A DNA stretch of 64,000 bases from Peptoniphilaceae bacterium (GTDB lineage Bacteria; Bacillota; Clostridia; Tissierellales; Peptoniphilaceae). Below, piece after piece: positions 44,083 through 52,084 of this stretch. Position 1 is the stretch's first letter. Every line of letters starts with the position of its first letter. The notes below the pieces were generated by a model. It was not told the DNA's origin, did no database searches, and saw only the letters and a program-made list of their open reading frames with translations. The stretch is from assembly GCA_902363535.1 (NCBI GenBank), contig CABJAE010000004.1, positions 62,001-126,000 on the forward strand, given 5' to 3'. The translations under genes and the position numbers were made by a program.

Positions 44083-46453
44083 CGACGGATTCTCTCCGTT
44101 TTTTAATGCCGATGCCGAGGATCACCGCGCCCACTGCGGCGAGGCCCACGGCGTAGAACACGGGGCTGATGCCGTCGCCGGTCTTGGGCAAACGGCCGTT
44201 GCTCGCTGCGGCGGTGGTGCCGCTCGTGCGCGTGCCCGTCGCGGAGACGGGATCGCCGTAGACGACGATTCTGCCGTCTTTTGCGGTGACGGTGTCGCCG
44301 GATTGGAGCTTGCCCAGGGTAATGCTGCCGTCGCGATTTACGGCAAAGTTAAAGTCGCGGGCCAGTTGATAGCCTTGGGGCGCCGTCTTCGTGTGGAAGC
44401 GGTAGCTGCCCGGTTGCAATTGGGTCTTGTAGCCCGTGTTGGAGGTGGTCCAGCTTTCGAGCAGTTTGCCGTTTTGGTAAATTTCCACGACAGCGCCTTC
44501 CAGGAGGGTGCCGTCTTTTTTCGCCACGTCGAATTCAACCCAGTGGTTTTTGGCTTGGGCTTTCTTGTCGGTGGTCGGTTTCTTTTGATTGTTTTGTCCC
44601 GGTTTTTCCTCGGGCTTCTTGTTGGGATCTTCCTCGAGCTTGCCGCCCGCTTCGCCGACGCAGATGTGGCCGCCTTCTTTCAGTTTCACCATTTCGCCTA
44701 ATTGAATGCCGCGGAGGACGATGGAACCGTCGGTTTTCACTTCGAATTCAAAGTCTTTGGCGATTTTGTGACCCAAGACGACAGCGGCTTCGTGGTATCT
44801 GTAGACGCCGGCTTCCAGTTCCAGCTTGTGGTGGTCGGATCCGCTCTTCCAGGAGTCGATTTTGGTTCCGTCTTTGTAGATTTCGATTTCGACTCCGAGA
44901 AGGATTTTGCCGAGGGAATCGACTCTTGAGAAAGTGACGACGCGCTTGGCGCTTTTGCTGACAAGGGCCAATTCTTGATAGGAGCCTAAATTGGTCAGGC
45001 CGTAGCTGGCATCGACGATTCGTTGGTCTTCCACGGTAAAGCGAATGGGCTCTGCGGCAGAATGGCCGGTGGTTTGCGAGAATTCGTAGACGCCGTCGGC
45101 GAAATCGGAAATGTTAATTCCCTTCGCGTTCTTTTCGCTAAACCATTTGATTGTCCTGCCTGCGCTGTCTTTAATTTGCAGTTCCCGCCCGATGATGTCC
45201 TTGCCGTTGCTGTCCTTTAGTCTGAAGAAAAATTGCTTTTCAATCGGCTCCGCTTTTAGGAACAGGGTTTCGTTGCCGTCTTTGGTTTCCAGATATTCTT
45301 TATCCGCTTCGGCAGGTACGACTTTACCATCCTCTTTGATTTCAAATTTGATGGTGTCTTTTTCAAGCTTATAGCCCTCGGGCAACTTGGTAACGATCAG
45401 TTCATATTCGCCCTTATCCCGCGGCAATTCAGTAGGCTGATCCTTCGTTACAAATGTTCCATCAAACGTCTTACCGTCTTGTTTTATTATGACATTTGCT
45501 CCGGACAATTCCTTGCCGTCGATGCCGCGAAGACTGAAGAAGAGTTTGCCCGTTTCTTTTTTAGCTTCAAGAATCAAATATTGATCATTGTCGCTGTCAC
45601 TGGTCTTTAATCTGTCGGACTTGGTGCTGATTTTTCCGTCTTTATCAATCGTAAATTCAATGGGATCGGCTTGCTCGTAGCCTTTAGGTGTTTCACTTTG
45701 TAAAAGAAAATAGTCTCCGGGGTCCAATATATAGACCTTAAAACCTTCGCCGCTAGGCCATTCATGTAGCGCTGCCTCTTTGCCTTTTTCCTTAATTTGC
45801 AACGTCGCGCCGGCTACTTGTTTTCCGTCCTTGTCCTCTATACCGTAGAAAGTTTTACCATCTTTTTTTGCTGCTTCTATAACCAGCATATTTTTTCCAT
45901 CGAATTCTCCTAAATTCTTATCGGCACCTTCGACTTTTCCATCAGCGGTAACTGTAAAGTCTATAGGTTCGCCTGACTTGTATCCCCTGATGGGAACCTC
46001 TTGCAGGAATTTGTAATTCCCTGCCGCCAAGCTACGTTTAGTCGGTGTTCTTCCGCTCGACCATGGCTTTAGATTAGAACGATCTTTTTCATCTACGACG
46101 AGCAGTGTAGCACCGTCTAGGTAATCACCATCTTTGTTACGTACAGCAAAGTAAATATCAAACGTCTCTTTCTTTTCCGGGTCCGGCGTCTCATCCTTCC
46201 CTTTGGGTTCCGGTGCCTTCATCATCTTTCTCTTACCGGCTCCTACCCTTTCTTCGTCGGGTTTATCCTCTTTTACAGAAAACAGACTCTTTACGGCCGC
46301 TAAAGGTTTCCTACGCCGCTTCGACTTTTCCACAGACACAGTGGCCGTCTTATTTGACGATGCATTCGCCTGCTTGCTCGCCGCCATCGTCGGGGCCACG
46401 GTGGCAAAAACAAAAGTCATGGCTAACAGTAGAGCTGTTAATTTTCTCTTCAT
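44069..46453 (-). CDS. LPXTG-anchored surface protein with six Cna-B/SpaA-like repeats
   Basis: 794 residues from ATG at 46453 (AAGGAGTGACG upstream). Signal peptide to about residue 25 (APTMAA-SKQ), then a charged segment and six repeats of about 80-90 residues, each of the form FxxxDxxGKxLxGAxxxIxxxG...G.Y.....P.GY......F.V..DGxI, the prealbumin-like fold of surface adhesins and pilins. A Pro/Lys-rich spacer divides repeats five and six. It ends with LPKTG, a hydrophobic helix and KKRRES. It probably serves in adhesion or as a wall fibre. Confidence 0.92.
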   Translation of the reverse strand: MKRKLTALLLAMTFVFATVAPTMAASKQANASSNKTATVSVEKSKRRRKPLAAVKSLFSVKEDKPDEERVGAGKRKMMKAPEPKGKDETPDPEKKETFDIYFAVRNKDGDYLDGATLLVVDEKDRSNLKPWSSGRTPTKRSLAAGNYKFLQEVPIRGYKSGEPIDFTVTADGKVEGADKNLGEFDGKNMLVIEAAKKDGKTFYGIEDKDGKQVAGATLQIKEKGKEAALHEWPSGEGFKVYILDPGDYFLLQSETPKGYEQADPIEFTIDKDGKISTKSDRLKTSDSDNDQYLILEAKKETGKLFFSLRGIDGKELSGANVIIKQDGKTFDGTFVTKDQPTELPRDKGEYELIVTKLPEGYKLEKDTIKFEIKEDGKVVPAEADKEYLETKDGNETLFLKAEPIEKQFFFRLKDSNGKDIIGRELQIKDSAGRTIKWFSEKNAKGINISDFADGVYEFSQTTGHSAAEPIRFTVEDQRIVDASYGLTNLGSYQELALVSKSAKRVVTFSRVDSLGKILLGVEIEIYKDGTKIDSWKSGSDHHKLELEAGVYRYHEAAVVLGHKIAKDFEFEVKTDGSIVLRGIQLGEMVKLKEGGHICVGEAGGKLEEDPNKKPEEKPGQNNQKKPTTDKKAQAKNHWVEFDVAKKDGTLLEGAVVEIYQNGKLLESWTTSNTGYKTQLQPGSYRFHTKTAPQGYQLARDFNFAVNRDGSITLGKLQSGDTVTAKDGRIVVYGDPVSATGTRTSGTTAAASNGRLPKTGDGISPVFYAVGLAAVGAVILGIGIKKRRESVDEVK

Positions 46454-46734
46454 TTCGTCACTCCTTCTAAAACAACTAAGGCTCGAGAATGCCGGTCGAA
46501 ACGGTTTCCATGGGCGCAGTGCTATGTACATGCTCCGCTCCGCGATCCGCACTAATCGAAAAGGACAATCCTTCTATAATCAAATAAAGCCTTTTTCCAA
46601 ATTCATCTCGGTTGCCCTTATTATATCACGATTTATTTATCTTATGTGTATAAATGCCATATTCCTTCCCTTATCCGCGTTTCCCCTTCCGGGCGGCAAT
46701 TTTTGCAATCGTCTCCCTTTTTCTTTTCGGGCAT
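46454..46734 (-). other. Leader and promoter region of the LPXTG-sortase operon
   Basis: This 281-base stretch has no gene. A -10-like TATAAT is at 46620-46625 on the minus strand, without a good -35, which would give a leader of about 160 bases. I see no riboswitch or strong hairpin in the leader. Confidence 0.4.
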
Positions 46735-46760
46735 AAAAAAACGCACCCTTTCAGGTGCGC
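46735..46760 (-). terminator. Terminator of the tRNA-Val gene
   Basis: CGCACC (46742-46747) paired with GGTGCG (46754-46759), 6-base loop, seven T on the minus strand, beginning five bases after the tRNA CCA end. Confidence 0.9.
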
Positions 46761-46764
46761 AATT

Positions 46765-46840
46765 TGGTGGACAGTACTGGACTTGAACCAGCGACCCCTA
46801 CGATGTCAACGTAGTGCTCTACCAACTGAGCTAACTCTCC
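46765..46840 (-). tRNA. tRNA-Val (anticodon GAC)
   Basis: A 76-base cloverleaf with encoded CCA. Anticodon arm CTACG-TTGACAT-CGTAG gives anticodon GAC (valine GUC/GUU codons). D-arm GCTC/GAGC and T-arm GCTGG-TTCAAGT-CCAGT are normal. The acceptor stem GGAGAGT/ACTGTCC has a G4-G69 mismatch where a G-C pair is expected; all other pairs are sound. It has its own promoter and terminator. Confidence 0.93.
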
Positions 46841-46860
46841 AAACCGTTTCGGTAGCTATT

Positions 46861-46889
46861 AGTATACCAAGCTTTTACAAAAATGGCAA
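46861..46889 (-). promoter_or_regulatory. tRNA-Val promoter
   Basis: TTGCCA (46884-46889), 17 bases, TATACT (46861-46866) on the minus strand, about 20 bases from the tRNA 5' end. Confidence 0.8.
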
Positions 46890-46933
46890 GAGAATTTTAC
46901 AGCGTTATTTTCCCTTAAGCAGAAGGGCCATTT

Positions 46934-47229
46934 TCATTCTTCCCTCGCTTCCACAGAATGAAGGCCCCCTTTTTCAAAGTAAATCATATCTCCGGCCTTC
47001 AATATGTGTGCGGTTTCTTCGTAAACGACATTTGGCTCCCCTTCTAAGGAGATGAGCATGGCATCGCCCGGCGCTCGGTGTAGACTAAATTTTTCCCCGC
47101 CGTCAAAGGCCATCACAATTAGTTTCATGCCTCCATTGCAGGCGATTTCTTTTTGAGGACGGTGTTCGCTTGGTAGTGGACGCATTCTTTTAGTGTAGCG
47201 ACGTCGCCGCCGTGAAATAACATATTCAT
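46934..47229 (-). pseudogene. Cupin-domain gene with a frameshift
   Basis: Reading from ATG 47229 gives MNMLFHGGDVATLKECVHYQ and stops at 47125. A second frame, entered near an A5 run at 47150-47154, gives QKEIACNGGMKLIVMAFDGG then HRAPGDAMLISLEGEP and AGDMIYFEKGGLHSVEA, a cupin barrel with its C-terminal half complete. One missing A (A6 to A5) restores a continuous protein of about 98 residues, TVLKKEIACNGG across the join. The ATG overlaps the DUF488 stop, and AAGGTG precedes it. Either an inactivating deletion, a -1 slippage site (C-AAA-AAG) or a sequencing error. Confidence 0.8.
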
Positions 47230-47606
47230 GGTTTCACCTTTTCATTTAACGCTTCTTCCACCCATGCTTTTAATACACGGGCGTGATTGATTTTTTCACT
47301 CTTGGCACCGTAAACCAAGGTGACGGACCCATGGCGCAGGCCGTCGATGACGGATTGGCGCCACGCTTTCGCCTCTTCCGATCCATTCAGTTCTTCGAGG
47401 TACTTGTCGGTAAATTCCGTAAAGCGGTCTTCCCTGTGATCAAACCATTTTCTGAGTCCCGTGGAGGGGCACACTTCCTTCGCCCAACTGTCGAGATTCG
47501 CCCGCTCTTTGCTTACGCCTCGCGGCCAATAGCGATCCACGAGAATCCGCGCCCCGTCGTCGGGATCCGCCTTTTCGTAAGCTCGTTTTATTTTTATAGG
47601 ATACAT
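47226..47606 (-). CDS. DUF488 family protein
   Basis: 126 residues from ATG at 47606 (GGTGATGAT upstream). It carries the DUF488 signature IKRAYEKADPDDGARILVDRYWPRGVSKE and WFDHREDRFTEFTDKYLEEL. The family's biochemical function is not established. It is followed by the broken cupin gene with overlapping stop and start (ATGA), so the two formed an operon; DUF488 and small cupins often travel together in stress-related sets. Confidence 0.85.
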   Translation of the reverse strand: MYPIKIKRAYEKADPDDGARILVDRYWPRGVSKERANLDSWAKEVCPSTGLRKWFDHREDRFTEFTDKYLEELNGSEEAKAWRQSVIDGLRHGSVTLVYGAKSEKINHARVLKAWVEEALNEKVKP

Positions 47607-47695
47607 TATCATCACCAAGTTCATACTAGTTCTTTTTTAAAACCTATGCCGTATCATTTGTTACACTACTTCCCGGCGGATGGCGTCAGTTCCAC

Positions 47696-47730
47696 AAAAA
47701 AAGCCCCTACCCATGGGGTAAGAGCTTTTT
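47696..47730 (-). terminator. Terminator of bcd-etfB-etfA
   Basis: Stem AAAAAGCTCTTACCC with GGGTAGGGGCTTTTT (two G-U pairs) and a 3-base loop, then seven T on the minus strand. Confidence 0.9.
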
Positions 47731-47742
47731 GAAACGAAATGA

Positions 47743-48753
47743 TTAGTCGATTTCTTCCTTGGCGGCTTTTGCCTTTTTGTATTGTTCGATTAATTTCGGC
47801 AATACTTTGTGCAAGTCACCAACGATACCTAAGTCAGCTACATCAAAGATCGGTGCGCTGTCGCTCTTGTTAATCGCGATGATGAGGCCCGATTCTTCCA
47901 TCCCTGCCAAGTGTTGGATGGCTCCGGAAATACCGAGAGCGAAGTAGATGTCGGGGCGAACGGTTTTACCCGTTTGACCGACTTGACGTGCTTTTTCGAT
48001 CCAGCCTGCGTCGACGGAAGCACGAGAGGAGGAAATTTCACCTTCCATGGCTTCTGCCAATTCAGCCAACAAGTCGAAACCTTCCGGTCCACCGAGACCG
48101 CGACCGCCGGAAACCAGGATTCTGGCTTCGGTAATGTCGAGTTTCTTCTTTTCTTCTTTCGCTACTTCGATGATCTTGACGTTCATGTCGGCATCCGTTA
48201 AACCGACATCTTCCATAATGACTTCGCCCTTGCGATCGTTGTCGTTTTCCATAGGGGTCATAACGCCGGGGCGAACAGTAGCCATTTGAGGACGGAAGTT
48301 TTGGCATACGATGGTAGCCATTAAGTTACCGCCGAATGCGGGACGGGTCATGCGAAGCAATCTGGTTTCAGAGTCGATTTCAAGACCTGTACAGTCAGCC
48401 GTCAGACCGGTGTGGATACGAGCGGCCAAACGGGGTGCCAAGTCACGACCGATGGAGGTAGCGCCGAAGAGCACGATTTCCGGGTCGTATTTTTGAACGA
48501 TGGTGTAAATGGACTTTGCGTAGGGCTCGGTCACATATTCTTTTACAAGGGGATGATCGACGACGATAACCTTGTCGGCACCGTGGTGGATCAAAACGTC
48601 GGCTTTTGCCTTGACGTTTTCGCCTAATAAGATGGCGTATACTTCTTGGCCAAGGTCGTCGGCTAATTCTCTGGCCTTACCAATAAGTTCCGTCGATACT
48701 TTTTGTAATTCTCCATCTCGCTGTTCAGCGATGACAAATACATTTTTACTCAT
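47743..48753 (-). CDS. etfA: Electron transfer flavoprotein, alpha subunit
   Basis: 336 residues from ATG at 48753 with AAGGAG ten bases upstream. The C-terminal FAD domain has VSGGRGLGGPEGFDLLAELA, SRASVDAGW, VGQTGKTVRPDIYFALGISGAIQHLAGM and INKSDSAPIFDVADLGIVGD. With EtfB it carries electrons to or from butyryl-CoA dehydrogenase and may allow electron bifurcation from NADH to crotonyl-CoA and ferredoxin. Confidence 0.97.
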   Translation of the reverse strand: MSKNVFVIAEQRDGELQKVSTELIGKARELADDLGQEVYAILLGENVKAKADVLIHHGADKVIVVDHPLVKEYVTEPYAKSIYTIVQKYDPEIVLFGATSIGRDLAPRLAARIHTGLTADCTGLEIDSETRLLRMTRPAFGGNLMATIVCQNFRPQMATVRPGVMTPMENDNDRKGEVIMEDVGLTDADMNVKIIEVAKEEKKKLDITEARILVSGGRGLGGPEGFDLLAELAEAMEGEISSSRASVDAGWIEKARQVGQTGKTVRPDIYFALGISGAIQHLAGMEESGLIIAINKSDSAPIFDVADLGIVGDLHKVLPKLIEQYKKAKAAKEEID

Positions 48754-48781
48754 TTCTTTCACGCTCCTTGTTTGGCCAATG

Positions 48782-49579
48782 TTAAATCAAGTACTTTTCT
48801 TCCAACTTGGAGATGATGGCGTGTGCTGCCTCTTCGGGCGAGAGATCGCGGAGAACTTCGCCGGCGCCCTTGCCTTGTTTTGCTTCGGACTTAACAACCT
48901 TCGTCGGGGAGCCCTTCAAACCTAAGTTGGACACATCTACATTGTCTTTTACATCATCTAAAGACCAAACAGTTACGTCTTTTTCGTATGCATCATAGAC
49001 GCCGGAAACGGTCATGTAGCGCGGTTCGGCCAGTTCAGCCAACGCGGTGATGACGCAGGGAGTCTTGATTTCGATTAAGTGGTAGCGGTCTTCGAATTGA
49101 CGTTTTACACGGATGGTGTTTTCGTCAACAACTTCTAAACCTTCGGCATAAGATACTTGAGGCAGACCCAAGTGTTCAGCCATTTGCGGACCGACTTGCG
49201 CCGTGTCGCCGTCGATTGCTTGACGTCCGGCGAGGATTAAGTCGAAATCGCCGATGGTCTTTAAGCCGGCAGCGATGGTTTGGCTGGTAGCCCACGTATC
49301 GGCACCACCGAATGCGCGGTCGGATAAAAGGATCGCTTCATCGGCACCCATAGCTAAAGCTTCTCTTAAGAGATCTTCCGCCTGCGGGGGTCCCATGGAA
49401 AGAACCGTTACCGTGGTGCCCGGGTTTTCGTCCTTAATACGCAAAGCCATTTCGATGGCGGCCTTGTCGTCCGGGTTGATAATACTCGGAACACCGTCTC
49501 TGATCAGTGTATTCGTCTTCGGATCCAAACGGACTTCCGTTGTATCCGGTACCTGTTTTGCACAGACAATAATTTTCAT
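48782..49579 (-). CDS. etfB: Electron transfer flavoprotein, beta subunit
   Basis: 265 residues. VKQVPDTTEVRLDP-type start (CAKQVPDTTEVRLDPKTNTLIRDGVPSIINPDDKAAIEMAL) and the nucleotide segment LAGRQAIDGDTAQVGPQMAEHLGLPQVSYAEGLE are typical. AGGAGG precedes ATG; 15 bases after bcd. The bifurcating Etf type has a second FAD in this subunit, which cannot be settled here. Confidence 0.97.
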   Translation of the reverse strand: MKIIVCAKQVPDTTEVRLDPKTNTLIRDGVPSIINPDDKAAIEMALRIKDENPGTTVTVLSMGPPQAEDLLREALAMGADEAILLSDRAFGGADTWATSQTIAAGLKTIGDFDLILAGRQAIDGDTAQVGPQMAEHLGLPQVSYAEGLEVVDENTIRVKRQFEDRYHLIEIKTPCVITALAELAEPRYMTVSGVYDAYEKDVTVWSLDDVKDNVDVSNLGLKGSPTKVVKSEAKQGKGAGEVLRDLSPEEAAHAIISKLEEKYLI

Positions 49580-49594
49580 GGTAAACGCCTCCTG

Positions 49595-50737
49595 TTATTT
49601 AACACCCATCCAGCCAGCAATAACCATACGCATAACTTCCGAAGTACCTTCGTAGATTTCGGTAATCTTCGCGTCGCGCATCATACGTTCAACCGGGTAG
49701 TCCTTAATGTAGCCGTAACCGCCGAGAAGTTGAACCGCTTTGTTGGTTACTTCCGATGCCGTTTCAGCAGCAAACAATTTTGCCATGGCTGCCATGTGGC
49801 CGTAGGGAATCTTCTTGCCTTTTGCATCGGCTGCGCGGTAAACCAAAAGTCTGGCTGCATCGGCCTTGGTTTGCATGTTGGCCAAGGTGAATTGCGTGTT
49901 TTGGAATTGAGATAACCGCTTACCGAATTGCGATCTTTCCTTCGTGTATTGAACCGCTTCGTCGATGGCGCCTTGAGCGATACCTGCTGCTTGGGAAGCG
50001 ATACCGATACGGCCGCCGTCTAAGGTCTTCATAGCAACGGCAAAGCCCTTGCCTTCTTTACCTAAGAGATTTTCCTTGGGAATGCGGCAATCTTCCATAA
50101 TCAATTCGCAAGTGGAAGAAGCGCGGATACCCATCTTGTTTTCCGCTTCACCGACGCGGAAGCCCGGTGCGTCGCGGTCAACGATAAAGGCGGAAATGCC
50201 GTGGTTGCCCTTGCTGCGGTCGGTCATGGCGAAGACGACAAATACGTCAGCGATGCCGGCGTTGGTGATAAAGATCTTGGTTCCGTTTAATACCCATTCG
50301 TCGCCGTCTAATACAGCGATGGTTTGTTGGCCCGAAGCATCGGTACCTGCGTTCGGTTCGGTCAAACCGAAAGCGCCTAATTTCTTCCCGCTCAATAAGT
50401 CGGGTAAGTATTTCATCTTTTGTTCTTCCGTACCGTTTTCGTAAATCGGTGCACAGCACAGAGAAGTATGTGCAGATACGATAACGCCCGTGCTCGCGCA
50501 CTTCTTGGAAAGTTCTTCAACGAGCATGGAGTATGCGAGGTAATCGCCGCCTTGTCCGCCGTATTCCTTCGGGAACGGAACGCCGAAGAAGCCGGCCTTT
50601 GCCATCTTCTTGATGTTTTCCATGGGCGGTTCGCCGGTCTCGTCAATGTCACCGGCGATGGGTTCTACTTCTGTTTCAGCAAACTCCCGATAGAGTTGGC
50701 GCAACAGTAGATGTTGTTTGTCCATAATAAAATCCAT
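49595..50737 (-). CDS. bcd: Acyl-CoA dehydrogenase, probable butyryl-CoA dehydrogenase
   Basis: 380 residues from ATG at 50737 with AAGGGGG upstream. Acyl-CoA dehydrogenase signatures GAFGLTEPNAGTDAS and QLLGGYGYIKDYPVERMMRDAKITEIYEGTSE are intact; the catalytic Glu is in IYEGTSE. Order bcd-etfB-etfA is that of the butyrate pathway in clostridia, where the complex reduces crotonyl-CoA. Thiolase, crotonase and hydroxybutyryl-CoA dehydrogenase genes are not adjacent. Confidence 0.95.
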   Translation of the reverse strand: MDFIMDKQHLLLRQLYREFAETEVEPIAGDIDETGEPPMENIKKMAKAGFFGVPFPKEYGGQGGDYLAYSMLVEELSKKCASTGVIVSAHTSLCCAPIYENGTEEQKMKYLPDLLSGKKLGAFGLTEPNAGTDASGQQTIAVLDGDEWVLNGTKIFITNAGIADVFVVFAMTDRSKGNHGISAFIVDRDAPGFRVGEAENKMGIRASSTCELIMEDCRIPKENLLGKEGKGFAVAMKTLDGGRIGIASQAAGIAQGAIDEAVQYTKERSQFGKRLSQFQNTQFTLANMQTKADAARLLVYRAADAKGKKIPYGHMAAMAKLFAAETASEVTNKAVQLLGGYGYIKDYPVERMMRDAKITEIYEGTSEVMRMVIAGWMGVK

Positions 50738-50841
50738 ATTCAAATCCCCCTTGTTTCGACAAGATTTGTACAAGAACATCGTACATAGGCAGTGTGTGAA
50801 CCATTTCGTTTGAAAGATGTCCTCGGACACCGCTTACCTCT

Positions 50842-50869
50842 ATTATAAACGATATTTTAACAATGTTAA
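50842..50869 (-). promoter_or_regulatory. Promoter of bcd-etfBA with overlapping palindrome
   Basis: On the minus strand TTAACA (50864-50869), 16 bases, TATAAT (50842-50847). The -35 overlaps the inverted repeat TTAAC-ATT-GTTAA (50857-50869), which could bind a redox regulator; it does not match the known Rex box spacing. The leader is about 100 bases. Confidence 0.6.
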
Positions 50870-51259
50870 GCCCTTTTTGTCAGATTTTTCACTTTTATTT
50901 TTTTCTTTCCCTTCAAAAAACCGCGCAACCCTTGCAAATACAGGCTTTCCGCCGAAAAAATAATTTAAAAAAAGATTCGAAAATTTTACCGAAAAAACCG
51001 AAAAACTGCCCCCAACCCACTTTTCACTCCCGATGCAGCCCTCTGAAAACATTTCGATGGACAAAAATTTTTCAAATTCACGGGCGAAAATAAAAGCGTT
51101 TCCATGTGAAAAAACCATGAATACCATCCACCGAAACCAATCCCCTTTCTTCATTAATAAAAGGCCGAAAAAGGCACGGGGAAAAGAAACTTGTTTCGGC
51201 GGAAAAAACGGATCCGCCCGCGCCTCTTTTTAAAAAAATCCGCCGCAACGACATGCCCC
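50870..51259. other. Gene-free, A-rich interval
   Basis: About 390 bases upstream of the bcd promoter with many A and T runs on the plus strand. Short frames on both strands have no ribosome site or recognisable sequence. One small hairpin (GGCGG...CCGCC near 51200-51220) is visible. Possibly decayed DNA left by insertion of the neighbouring toxin-antitoxin cassette. Confidence 0.4.
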
Positions 51260-51306
51260 GCAGAAAAAGCGCACAAAAAAGGAACCGAGCCTGCGCTCGA
51301 TTCCTT
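51260..51306. repeat. 47-bp direct repeat, copy 1 (contains a terminator)
   Basis: This segment recurs almost unchanged at 52026-52073, with one indel and one substitution among the ~48 aligned bases. The repeats flank the toxin-antitoxin genes. Most of each repeat is the terminator hairpin GGAACCGAGC-CTGC-GCTCGATTCC with its A-run. Confidence 0.9.
51274..51306 (-). terminator. Terminator of the toxin-antitoxin operon
   Basis: 10-bp stem (51281-51290 with 51295-51304), loop of four, six T on the minus strand, 26 bases after the toxin stop. Confidence 0.85.
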
Positions 51307-51331
51307 ATGCCTTCCATGGTTTCATTGGATT

Positions 51332-51664
51332 CTATTCATCCGCCAAACGTCGAAACAACGCTTCATAATCTCTTCGAGAATAGAGGATACGGATGACCTC
51401 CACGCGTTCTCTTTTTTCGCTGATACGATAAAAAATGAGATAATTTTCCACGGGGCAAAACCGAATTTCTCTACCGTTCACCGTAAAGACCTTTTTAAAT
51501 CGCCCGGGAAATACCCGCAATCCCTCGACCGCGTCCTGAAATTTTTCCAGGTACAAGATCCCTGTTTCAGGCACGGATAGTGCATCTGCCATGTAACGAT
51601 ACACATCGAGCATGTCCTTTTCTGCTGGGAAATAAAAACCGAATACCGCTTCACCGTTGATCAA
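51332..51664 (-). CDS. RelE/ParE-type toxin
   Basis: 110 residues, from a TTG at 51664 that overlaps the antitoxin end by 14 bases; no strong ribosome site, as expected for coupled translation. The fold is readable as FGFYFPAEKDMLDVYRYMAD ... YLEKFQDAVEGLRVFPGRFKKV ... NGREIRFCPVENYLIFYRISEKRERVEVIRILYSRRD, the ParE/RelE pattern ending in an 'IRILYSRRDYE' strand. RelE members cleave mRNA on the ribosome; ParE members poison gyrase; which applies is not clear. Confidence 0.88.
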   Translation of the reverse strand: MINGEAVFGFYFPAEKDMLDVYRYMADALSVPETGILYLEKFQDAVEGLRVFPGRFKKVFTVNGREIRFCPVENYLIFYRISEKRERVEVIRILYSRRDYEALFRRLADE

Positions 51665-51947
51665 GGAGTCGAGCGAATACCGCCGACGCCTCTTCCGACC
51701 GGCCGACGTCTAAATCCCCGATCCCTTCTCTCAAGAGATCCAAAAGCGCCTCTTTCGATAAATTCTCCACATCCGGCGAGGGCTCCGGCAATACAACCGA
51801 AAAAGGAAGCCCGCGCTTTAAAATAATTTGTCGATAAAAAAGTTCGATGGCGGCAGAGGGCGCCAAGCCGATTTCTTTTAAAATGGCTTCCGCTTCGTTT
51901 TTTACCTCGGGCACCATGCGCACATTGACATTCGCCGATTTTGCCAT
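51651..51947 (-). CDS. RelB/DinJ-type antitoxin
   Basis: 98 residues from ATG at 51947 (GGGGGGATGATT upstream). The N-terminal ribbon-helix-helix reads ANVNVRMVPEVKNEAEAILKEIGLAPSAAIELFYRQIILKRGLPF, the RelB/DinJ signature. The C-terminal acidic half should wrap and neutralise the toxin. It autoregulates in known systems, usually with the toxin as co-repressor. Confidence 0.92.
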   Translation of the reverse strand: MAKSANVNVRMVPEVKNEAEAILKEIGLAPSAAIELFYRQIILKRGLPFSVVLPEPSPDVENLSKEALLDLLREGIGDLDVGRSEEASAVFARLLDQR

Positions 51948-51967
51948 AATCATCCCCCCTTATTTTC

Positions 51968-51997
51968 AGTATAGCCCCTGTGTATTTACAATGTCAA
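51968..51997 (-). promoter_or_regulatory. Promoter of the toxin-antitoxin operon
   Basis: TTGACA (51992-51997), 18 bases, TATACT (51968-51973) on the minus strand. The -10 is followed by GAAA. An ACAATTGT palindrome just upstream (around 52000) is a possible operator for the antitoxin. Confidence 0.75.
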
Positions 51998-52025
51998 CAC
52001 AATTGTTTCTTATCCGCTCCTCTGT

Positions 52026-52073
52026 GCAGAAAAAAGCACACAAAAAAGGAACCGAGCCTGCGCTCGATTCCTT
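52026..52073. repeat. 47-bp direct repeat, copy 2 (contains a terminator)
   Basis: Nearly identical to 51260-51306 and in the same orientation, starting 766 bases further along. It ends 12 bases from the stop codon of the large SLH gene. Confidence 0.9.
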
Positions 52074-52076
52074 TTT
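52042..52076 (-). terminator. Terminator of the large SLH gene
   Basis: Same hairpin as copy 1, here with A6 on one side and T5 on the other, so it works in both directions; the minus orientation ends the SLH gene. Confidence 0.85.
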
Positions 52077-52084
52077 AAATGGCC

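Noticed and set aside
46203..46736. 177-codon plus-strand frame opposite the LPXTG gene start
   Set aside because: Crosses the signal-peptide region and promoter of the LPXTG gene, with no ribosome site; the opposite frame has signal peptide and LPKTG.
50857..50869. Rex operator upstream of bcd
   Set aside because: The palindrome is TTAAC-ATT-GTTAA, but the Rex box is TTGTTAA-N4-TTAACAA; half-site order and spacing differ. Kept only as a palindrome over the promoter.
51078..51317. 79-codon frame on the minus strand
   Set aside because: Covers the terminator repeat and A-rich DNA, no ribosome site, Phe/Arg-rich chance sequence.
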